From positions 1,377,450-1,441,449 of the forward strand of contig FJOG01000004.1 of assembly GCA_900073065.1 (NCBI GenBank): a stretch of DNA of 64,000 nt, given 5' to 3'. The DNA is from Phialocephala subalpina (taxonomy: Eukaryota; Ascomycota; Leotiomycetes; Helotiales; Mollisiaceae). Under the pieces are notes generated by a model. It saw nothing but the letters and a program-made list of their open reading frames with translations, did no database searches and was not told where the DNA came from. Shown piece after piece: positions 55,709 to 64,000 of the stretch; the stretch's first letter is position 1, and each line of letters begins with the position of its first letter. The position numbers were made by a program, and so were the translations under genes.

Positions 55709-56947
55709 TTAAACGAATGTAGCGAAGGTGTTTCCGAGAGTGCTCAAAGTGGTACCAGAGCTCAACAAGATTCCGTCCGAAGCCATGAAGTAAGCATACT
55801 TGGCGACCATGTCTGAAGAGTCCAAGAAGGGGATGACTTCCTCCAAGAACGAGTTCTGCTCATCTGTGGTTCCGGAGGCTTGGAACTCAGTAATCCACAA
55901 TGGCTTGTTTCCACCAGCGGCATAAGCGTCCGCAACATAAGTCTTGAACGCAGCAGCATCACCACCATTATACCAATGAATAGCAACAGCGTCGATGGTG
56001 CAAGAAGAGCAGCTGGCGATAAAGTTCTCCAACCAGGTCAAACCCATTGGCGAGCCTCCATTGGTGACAGCTGGCGAAACGAGAGTAGCTTTTCCAGCGA
56101 ATGGCTCCATGTATTCTCCCCATCCGGTCGCAGCGTCAGCGTATCCAATGTTGGATTGTCCAGAGTAATCAGGTTCGTTGAAACCAAGGAGAGCAGTGGA
56201 GCCAGAAGCAATAGCCTCGGTGGCAACTGTGGACCATGTAGCGGTGTTGTCAGACCCTAAGCCCCAGAGCATAGGGATGTATTCGAGACCAGAAGCGATG
56301 CTCGAGGTTGTGCTGCCCCAGTTGTAGGCCCATGAGACTTGAGAGGAGCCGGAGACGAAGCCGGAGAGGAGGGAGGCGTCGTTGTATGCCAATCCACGCT
56401 TCTTGGAGGAGGAAGATGAGGTGGTAGAGGTTGCGACTGTAGCGGCGGAGGAGGTCTTTGTGGTGGCAGCGACGGGGGTGGTAGAGGCTTTTGTAGAGAG
56501 GGTGGTGGGTGTTACTACTGGAGCAACGGAGGTGGACTTTGGTGCTTCGACAACTGCGGAGGTTGAGGTGGTCGAAGGCTTTGGAGCCGCGCTGCTTGAA
56601 GCTGTGTGGATGTTGGTTGCAGGAGTTTGCTGGATGAAAACAGCTTGGCTGGAGAGAGAAGAGGAAGCTGAAGAAGTAGTTGCTGGGGCGGCCTTGGTGA
56701 ATGTCGCTGAAGGAGCAGCAGATGCTGATTCGGTCTGCAGAACTGGAGTTCCGTCGATGGTACCGGTTCCAATTGCTTGCGCAACACCGGTCACGTAGGA
56801 TCCATCGGGCATCTCAGTCACGGTGACCTCCTCGGTGACCATGACGATGTCGGTATCGAGGTAGACCGCCCGCTCTTGAACAGGGGCAGCAAAAACTTCT
56901 TTGACCAGCAAAGAGGAAGCCAAGACGGCGAAGTTGGAGTAACGCAT
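55709..56947 (-). CDS. Secreted GH128 (Asl1-like) cell-wall glycosidase, 412 aa
   Basis: Single-exon gene for a cell-wall-directed beta-1,3-glucan-type glycoside hydrolase. The signal peptide is residues 1-20 (MRYSNFAVLASSLLVKEVFA). A Ser/Thr/Pro/Ala linker spans about 75-182 and is expected to be heavily O-mannosylated. The catalytic TIM-barrel core (about 183-412) starts KKRGLAYNDASLL. It carries the probable acid/base glutamate E258 in LLGFNEPD and the nucleophile E354 in PLWITEFQ; other marks are YIPMLWG and AIHWYNGG. Length and order match fungal Asl1-like proteins. The start at 56947 is the only ATG in frame with the signal peptide. Substrate is inferred from the family. Confidence 0.94.
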   Translation of the reverse strand: MRYSNFAVLASSLLVKEVFAAPVQERAVYLDTDIVMVTEEVTVTEMPDGSYVTGVAQAIGTGTIDGTPVLQTESASAAPSATFTKAAPATTSSASSSLSSQAVFIQQTPATNIHTASSSAAPKPSTTSTSAVVEAPKSTSVAPVVTPTTLSTKASTTPVAATTKTSSAATVATSTTSSSSSKKRGLAYNDASLLSGFVSGSSQVSWAYNWGSTTSSIASGLEYIPMLWGLGSDNTATWSTVATEAIASGSTALLGFNEPDYSGQSNIGYADAATGWGEYMEPFAGKATLVSPAVTNGGSPMGLTWLENFIASCSSCTIDAVAIHWYNGGDAAAFKTYVADAYAAGGNKPLWITEFQASGTTDEQNSFLEEVIPFLDSSDMVAKYAYFMASDGILLSSGTTLSTLGNTFATFV

Positions 56948-59900
56948 TTTGAGGGTGTTAAGTTCTAAAGTCTAGAATTCAAAGATGTGGTGATTTGTAG
57001 ATCGAGGTGTTGGTATTGTTGCTTGTGAATCGAGATGAACGGGAGTTGAGTCTATCAACAATGGGTAGGCTATCGACAAGAATGAATGAATGAATGAATG
57101 ACTGTTGTACTGTAGTACAATAGTAATGGGCGCGCGACTTCAAGTGCGACCGGTAAAGAATGAAAGTAACTCAAAAAGTTGGGTGGAGAGCAAGAGCAAG
57201 AGGAGTCTGAAAAGGGCAGACGTGAGGATATCTATAGGATCTCCTCATCTCGCACTGGCAAGCCCATTCTGAGCTGGCGCCGGCAGGGCCATCCCGTATC
57301 AGCCCAACACCCACCTGATCGAGCCCTTCTTGACCAGGGAGGATCGGGGACTAGCACTGCATCGGGTCAAGCGGTCGTTGTTTCGAGGGATGGCACGGAT
57401 CTTGGAGGGGTCGAAGAACATCTGCGAGGGGCCTGCCTCGACTGCACACGTCGGCCTTGGCAATTTGGATCTTTTGCTGGACCACTTGTGGATCCTGCGC
57501 GTAGGAAAACGGTTCATCCCATTCGTCTCTCCTCCCCCTGCTTGAAACGCGTCCTTGCTGATGCGGCTGACTGTTACTGTTCCTGACTAGTGACCCCAGC
57601 GGCGCGCATCGCTCAGGGGAGCTGCTGGTGGGGTCCGGAATCCCACTGCTGTGATTGGGGCGGTGTTCACGCTGGCTTGTTTCGAAATAGCGATGAGATG
57701 AACCACCCCGGCGTCCAGACCAGGCATCGTGCAGATGGAGATGAGGTGGCCCTGAGGGGATGGGGTGAACTTCTCAGCTTGCAGATGCAGTACGCAACCA
57801 GAGACAAAATCAAGGCAGATTTTGACTCCACAAGCAAGATGTGAAGTCTAGACAGGACACGGCAAGGGAAGACAACATGTGATTCCCCTTTGCTTCTCGA
57901 TACCGTACAATAATTTACCTTGCCTCCCCTCTATCAATAACCTCGGAACGCCTCATTTGGCTCCCTCAAGCCTCGCAACACCATCTCCAGCTCCGCGTCA
58001 GCACTACAAAAAGTCTATTCGCAGGACCTGACGCCCCCCCAAAAGCAGGTACGAAAGTATCACTGCATACTTCCGCCAGGAACATACATAACTTGAAATA
58101 CTCTCGAGCGGAGCTGCGTTGGTAGGGAGAATCAATTTTTAGGCTTGTGTGCGTGCAGTGAGTGGTTGAAACGGAAACATCGATTTTTACTCGCGCGCTG
58201 AATGGAAACGCAGAGTCTGCCCTGGGGGAACCATTCACGACCAAACGGGTGAGAGGGTTGAGACGAGGGTTCCACACCACCTTCAGAGTTTTCTTCTTCT
58301 CTTCCCTTCTCTTCTCTTCCCCTCTCTTCTTGCTTTTTGAATTTTATGAACTTCCGGTTGGTAAGATTCTTGGTGTTCTGCGTGATGATGGAATTGGTGT
58401 GAGGTCTGGAATTTTTGATGTGTGGAAGTCATCTCGCATCGGTCCGTTGATGGTTTTCTGCTGTCAGCGATTGGGATATCTTCCATTGGTGCTAAATCAT
58501 GCTGTGCCTTCTTCTTTGGTCAATTTCTGCTGAATGATCTGATCTGATAGGATGGAAATATCTTCCCGTTTGGTTCTCCAAGTCGAAGACGAATACATTT
58601 CTAGAACACTTGCATCTTCTCCACACCACCATCACGACTTCTTCTTACGTACCGACATGCATTGCAGTATTAGTAATGACTGCATTCTATCACTGCGTTT
58701 ACAAATTTGTCCAAATATAATTCGCTTGAGGCAACTCATTGATTTGCTGGATGAATTGTTGAGTATTTCAGCCTGCAGCTGGCATGTGAGAATGTTCGAA
58801 ATCGAATGGAACATCGAGAATGAACAAAAGATCTCCACACCACCTTCACATCATCGTACCTGCATACGAACGCCTGACGGCAGATAGAGGGAATGCACCC
58901 TTCTAGGAAGATCCTTTGCTTCGTTGGAACGGATGTCCGAGTCAAGCTTGACCAAAGCTTCCGACTTTGAGCGCCCTCGAGCTCGATTTCAGATATCACA
59001 TTTCAGACATTGATATGGGCCTCATTTTCAAGTTTGATTCTGGCACCAATGATCCTTCGTTGTACCACTTGGTCTGAAAGTCTATCTAAAAGCGCATATT
59101 GTCCACCCTCAATCCCCAGCTTACTGACGAACATTCTTTGGCCGTCAATCATCATATTCCCCTTGAACATCTCACATATCTCCCTGCATCGGGAATCATT
59201 CAATTTCATCCTCATCCTCAAAATTCAATATCGCTTCCTCCTCAAAATATCCAAGTCAAGCGAGCCCAAGAATACCACCTCACCTCACCTCACCATCACA
59301 TCTGCATCTCAACATTGCAGCACAGTCAGCCACCGTTTCGAGACGCTGCAGGTACCGGGAAATTATCTGCATGCCGAAGGATCAACGCACGCACGGCCAC
59401 GGCACGGCACATCACCCGGTGGCTGGAAAAGGAAACCAACATCCTTCAGCACACCCAGATAAAACAGATTGTCTCACAGAAAAGGAAATTTTTGTTTCGA
59501 TACGAGACAGGGATGGATGGATTTATCAAATCGCGTCGCTTCGCATGGCATCCCTCTCAATTACCTCACTGTCTCACATCAAAACACGAAAGGATGATGA
59601 TGGAGGAGAGAGGTGTCACATGTTACACTGCTCTCACGAAGTCGTCTTTGCGACGGTCTCTTCAGAGCTCAAGACATTAGTCTCCCGATTTGAAGATAAC
59701 AGTTGAAGCCCAGAGCCTTGGACATTGGGTCTCGTTCTCAAGTGAGAGGTGATGGATGGTCGTAGGCATTTATTTCAAGGGGATTAGCAAAAGAAGAGTC
59801 TCTTCCTAAGTGTCTGTTCCTCGAATCGAGGCTTTGGATTGTCCGTTGCTTTGTCCAATTTCTAGGGCCTTGAGAATGTCCCTGGCGTTCTGGTACTTTG

Positions 59901-61099
59901 GTATGTCTTCCTTTCCCCCGGAGCTTCGCGAGAGATCAATACCTTTTGAACTCCGCTCTTATTGGCTCGTTTATTATGGGTTTGGCGACCCACGAAATCA
60001 TTTTAATCTAGTACTTCATTATTTCAGGTAGCAAGCCACACGAGTGGAATAATGCTTGATGATGAACTGCAATTACGAGGCGCTCACGTGTCAGTTGAGA
60101 TCCTCTTGGACCTCTTCATCTTGGCTGCTTGTAAGACCTTATGTTCATTGTGGAAATTGAAATCGACGATGCCTCACTACCGCAAGTATTCGAAACTTGC
60201 GGCTTCAAACGAGGTGTCGCCGAGATTTGGTTCGACTTAACTACGTCAATACTACCATACCTCTGATTTCCTCAGACCAGCATTTTGCATTTCAAAGTAT
60301 TCCATTTAAGTTTGCAATCTGTGTGGGACATTTCGCTTGCTGCTTCAGGCGCTTTGGAGAGTGCGTTCTTCAAATGAGGGGATTGTTGGATATGCGTTGC
60401 AAAGCTGTCCAGCGGCTTCTTGGGACATTTTAAAGGCAAGCAAATCTTCTCAGTGCATCATGAGCTGCCGAGAAAGGATCCAGTGGTAGTTCCGTCAATA
60501 ATCACACGTAGATTTCAAGTCAGCGGTTTTCTGCTTCTTGTTATCTATAAATATAGCTCGCCGCTTAGTTGTACACCTCGTCACCTTTACCTGGTTGGGC
60601 TTTCATTATATATCTGGCACCAGGAATATCCTATCTTGCAGAATAATGGCGATAAATCCGCCAAGTTCTCTGCTAGCTCTTCGTACCCTTTACGGCTTCG
60701 GCTTCAATTGAGGTACCTCGTAATGAAATATATATATATATATGTTTGTTTTTTTTTTTTTTGGGAAAGGTAAGCCAAAGCTGGACAACAAAAGTTCAAA
60801 GTCCATCACTGAGGATCAGATAGTAATAAAAAGACTGCTTTAGTCTAAGGACTTCATCTATCCATCCCTTTCACTTGTATAGTCCTGCTGTCAAGTATTC
60901 ATTCCGGTGTCAATTACTCATATTCCATATTTCCTTCCTTCACTCCGTTATTATTGAAAGCCAATTGAGACACTCTTGTTATCTTCTGTTCGTCCCTTCT
61001 TCCATAGGATGTTTACCTTTGATTTTCTTTCACAATTTGGCACTTGAAATTTATAAACATTCTCTTACCACCTTATTTTCTCTCGTCTAATGTCTCTTC
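56948..61099. other. Gene-poor tract, about 4.1 kb
   Basis: No convincing gene. A GAAT microsatellite lies at about 57080-57100. A GC-richer patch at about 57180-57840 carries overlapping frames on both strands without recognisable domains. A TA microsatellite followed by a long T run is at about 60730-60762. The rest is ordinary AT-rich spacer. Confidence 0.5.
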
Positions 61100-61109
61100 C
61101 ACATCTTGA

Positions 61110-62390
61110 GACTTGACAACAAAACTCAAATTAACAGCAAACCATCCTAGCCCACCAAAAGATCTCCAAACCAGGAACGAAAAGCATCTTTATACTTCCA
61201 ATACCCACGTCTTCACGTCTCTACACCGAAATCAAAGTATCCTGCCCTAGTACGCAGCATCGAGCAAAGCAAACTCGTCCACTCCATCTACTGCTCACCC
61301 AGCTTCAAGAGCATTCCATATCCTCGTCTTGGGCAGGAACACAGGTGGATTATTGTCACCAGAGCCTCGCTAAGCTGGGACTTGGAGAGTGGTTATGTCC
61401 GTGACTCGAAGAGGTAGGGAGGAGAAGTGAATAAGGAAGGAAGTAACAGGCGTTAGGACAAGAAGAGGGCCACATGAGTGTCTCATCCGACGATTTCTCT
61501 GTGGCAATCCTCCTTTCAAGAGTTGACAACAAAACCCAAAACAACAGCAAACCATCCCATGCCTAAACCGCAACCGCAAAGCTTCGTCTCCCAATTGTCA
61601 TCGATCCTCTCATCTTCCGGCCTCCACACCTCCCATTGCTCATCAGTAGAATCAAACAAATCGTCTACTTGCCATCACCTCGCCCTTGGGTTCTTGAGCA
61701 TTTTTCGTCAATCGTCGTCCGTCTTGGGAGAGCAGAGATATCGTTTTGTGTTCGTTAGCACCTCGCTAAGCTATGACTTTGTGATGGGAGGGGCTTTGAC
61801 TTGAAGATGGAGGAGTGGGAAGTGCATAGGGAAGGAGTGACCATTACTAGGCCAGGAAGAGGCCCATATAAGTGTCTCGTCCGACAAATCTTTTTCGGCA
61901 GTTCTACTTTAAACAGTTGATAAAAAACCTCAAAATGACAACAAACTATGCCAGCCTGAAAAAACTTGCCTATACACCTGCTGAAAAACATCGTCACTTC
62001 TTTGTTAATGATGCTCATGTTTTCCAGTCTGTTTCGCCATTGAAAAGTCTCATTACCTATCGTTGGTAAAGACGTTGAGCAGACGTATGCCGTAAGGAAA
62101 TCGGTCGCCAGATTGTTTGTCATTTGTTCTAGGTAGAGAGAGTCAGTTTATCGTCACAAGCGCCTTGCTAAGCACCGGCTTTGTGGTAAGGAGGAGGTTA
62201 TGATCTGAATAAAAAAAATTGCTATTATTTAATAATTTCCTGATATTTGATAATTTTCTAAAGCGTATGTTGTCTACGTTGTTCGTCATACCCCAAAAGA
62301 GCGATTCATCGTCACGAGTGCCTTGCTAAGCTATTAAGTAGTGGTTATGACTCGAATGGGATCATGAAAATGAACGGAACGAGGGATGCT
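61110..62390. repeat. Degenerate ~400-bp tandem repeat, about 3.5 copies
   Basis: The landmark CCTcGCTAAGCt occurs at 61365, 61761, 62163 and 62331 (spacings 396, 402, 168). A second landmark, GTTGACAACAAAACcCAAA...CAGCAAACcATcC, occurs near 61115, 61521 and, diverged, 61916. Between them GGGAAGTG.ATAaGGAAGGA and AAGAGGcCCAcAT.AGTGTCTCgTCCGAC align in two copies. The last copy is truncated. Identity by eye is about 60-75 percent. Minus-strand frames of successive copies resemble one another (GMVCCCFGFCCQLLKGGLPQ beside GIVCCHFEVFYQLFKVELPK), so the unit may have been coding. Confidence 0.65.
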
Positions 62391-62806
62391 TGGTGGAGGG
62401 GTACTTCACCTATTGCCCTTCGGCTGCGCCGCGTTTTTGCTGCCTACATGACAGTGGGACAATATTTCAGGCTTCTCTCAACTACTCACCTTCACGGACC
62501 TCACGACCTTCTTGACCTTCACCAAGTTTGTAAGTTGCCAAAGTATATCCTGCTAATTACCCTTACCTATCTTTGCCTTACTCCAATTCCGGTACGACCA
62601 TCAACTCCAAATGATTGGAGTACTCTCCCCAGAGTTATACCACGAGGTACGCCCACTCCCAACTCCATGCCCATCACCTTGACTAACAGCAACCAGATCG
62701 TCTCAGTATTCGAATATTCCAGCAGATATCTATTCGAAGACTACAACAGCTCAAACCTCCCCGCGAATGACTATCTTCAAGCCTCTCTCCCGACCGAATC
62801 GGCTCG

Positions 62807-64000
62807 CTAGATATCACCACTCTACAGACCCTTCGCTTGACATCAAAAGCCTTCAGTGAGACCGCTAGTCGTGTGCTCTTTCGTTCATGTCCTGCGATTT
62901 GGGATGCAGTTCCCCAAACCGAGGGATCAAAAACTCAACTCATCAGCTCCTTGACGAACCCGGAAAACGAGCTGTTGCCGATGAGGAGGAGGCTGAAAGT
63001 CAGCTTTTCAAAATGCATCAAAGGACTTTGAAATTGGGACAGACGAGCACCACCAGCAAGGACCATCAAAAGACATCATCGAGGATCTTCCTCTGGTACT
63101 CAAGAATCTTTCAAATTTGAACTGTCTCGAGGTTTACATGAGCTGGTGGGTGATCGATTACCTAAACCTGGGGAATGGAACTGGAACTGGACTGCAGCTT
63201 GACTGCGCACTGCTCGAAAAGATCCCACGAGCCAAATCATACGGGATCTCAAACATGAAGTACTTGACCGATCTAAGACTATTACTCCCATGCACGCATG
63301 ACTTCCTTGAACTCAGCAACTCGGTCCCAGGGCCTGTTTGGTAAGGTATCCACCATCTTTTCCTGAGAGTCACGGATGCCACTGGTCTAGGAGGTACCGT
63401 TGACTATCTCACCTGGATGGGTGATGTTGGTAACGGCGATGATGAGTTCGCACTGTCCAATCTTCAGCAGAGATATCCGAATGTAGATCATATTCGGGAC
63501 CTTTTTGCGGTGGTGGAGCGATGTCCGAATTCGGAATCACTTGGCCTAGAGGGTGCTCAGGTGCTAGATTGTGACCTATTGAAGTGGATACCAACGACTA
63601 TGGGTTGAAATCGTTGTACCTTTTCCGAGCAAAGATTTCAGCGCAAAAACTCATCGCCTTTCTCCCTTCACCGAGACCTCGTCCCGAGAGGCCTTCATCG
63701 ATGTTAACGTATGGCTGGAACGCGTCAATCTCACAGACGGAACATGGTCGGACGTGTTTGGCCATCTCATGGAGTGCCCAACGCTCGCAGATCATAATCC
63801 TCAAGACATCTCTTACGCTCGTGGCGGCAAGTCATTCCATCATATCGAGCCCGTCAAGCCTTGGGAAGATAGCAATTGTTTGTGGAGCAATAGTGAGCCG
63901 GACGAAGAGAAATTTTTTGCTTTTACTCGCCTCCTGAGTGAGAGAAGTGGTGGGAGAGAAAGATACCCTTCCGCTCGTAACGAGCAGGCGATGTTGCTGG
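62807..64000 (+). pseudogene. F-box/leucine-rich-repeat-like gene, multiply disrupted and cut by the window edge
   Basis: Ancestor: fungal F-box protein, the substrate adaptor type of SCF ubiquitin ligases. An F-box-like piece reads LDITTLQTLRLTSKAFSETA, then SRVLFRSCPAIW; a diverged start (LPANDYLQASLPTES) precedes it in another frame. Leu-rich segments follow: EDLPLVLKNLSNLNCLEVYM, SWWVIDYLNLGNGTG, FLRVTDATGLGGTVDYLTWM, ESLGLEGAQVLDCDLLKWIP, then LKSLYLFRAKISAQKLI and EAFIDVNVWLERVNLTDGTW. The sense moves through frames ending at 63031, then 62997-63608 with an internal TAA at 63342-63344, then from about 63608, then from about 63680 to the edge. At least three frameshifts and two stops make it non-functional as read. 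The TAA fits a C-to-T change of CAA. Confidence 0.75.

Noticed and set aside
57179..57844. Overlapping frames in the GC-richer patch, considered as a retroelement fragment
   Set aside because: A DPSKIRAI word hints at a reverse-transcriptase region but no neighbouring catalytic or zinc-knuckle motif supports it.

Overview
The window is nuclear DNA of a filamentous ascomycete (Pezizomycotina). The gene set looks Leotiomycete-like, but that level is inference. The evidence is genes broken by mostly short introns (about 45-70 nt, typically GTAAGT...CTAAC...AG), roughly one gene per 3-5 kb on both strands, and fungus-typical families: a KDM4/Rph1-type histone demethylase, SepB/Ctf4, Ypt1, Rad57, carnitine acetyltransferase, a DUF4360 secreted protein, a GH128 cell-wall glycosidase, an MFS transporter and a C2H2 factor. 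There are no rRNA genes, CRISPR arrays or bacterial signals, and I found no tRNA gene by eye. One assembly gap (N run) lies at 36553-37384.

Layout. 0.4-4.8 kb: a three-exon JmjN/JmjC/PHD demethylase (minus). 7.4-8.2 kb: an unrecognised conserved-looking protein. 8.4-9.0 kb: a short-repeat field. 9.4-10.1 kb: a decayed gene with in-frame stops. 13.0-13.8 kb: a DUF4360 secreted protein, convergent with sepB (14.1-16.7 kb). sepB shares a 188-bp divergent promoter holding cell-cycle boxes with a WD40-repeat gene (16.9-18.2 kb). 20.6-24.0 kb: a 1077-residue fungal protein of unknown role. 24.8-25.7 kb: a mitochondrial-looking protein divergent from ypt1 (26.2-27.2 kb). 29.1-32.7 kb: two related Cys-rich single-pass membrane proteins in tandem. 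33.7-35.2 kb: rad57.

From about 35 kb the window turns patchy. It holds the gap flanked by orphan Lys/Ser-rich proteins (37.7-40.0 kb), a tail-to-tail pair of related small Cys/Lys-rich genes of which one is broken (40.3-41.2 kb), a carnitine acetyltransferase (42.3-45.0 kb), an MFS drug-type transporter with a suspicious unspliced intron (46.6-48.6 kb), a medium-chain dehydrogenase broken by two frameshifts (49.0-50.0 kb) and a C2H2 zinc-finger gene flanked by a duplicated ~120-bp element (51.2-52.5 kb). A degenerate array of seven 25-nt boxes spaced 144-208 bp apart follows at 53.4-54.5 kb. Next come a GH128 cell-wall glycosidase (55.7-56.9 kb), a gene-poor tract, a ~400-bp tandem repeat (61.1-62.4 kb) and a heavily disrupted F-box/leucine-rich gene running off the right edge.

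The left half is mostly conserved housekeeping: chromatin, replication, recombination and vesicle traffic. The right half has features of an accessory region: paralogue decay, repeats, orphan genes and long non-coding stretches. The most unexplained element is the box array at 53.37-54.50 kb. Exon boundaries were placed by reading splice consensus and frame. They have not been checked against transcripts.
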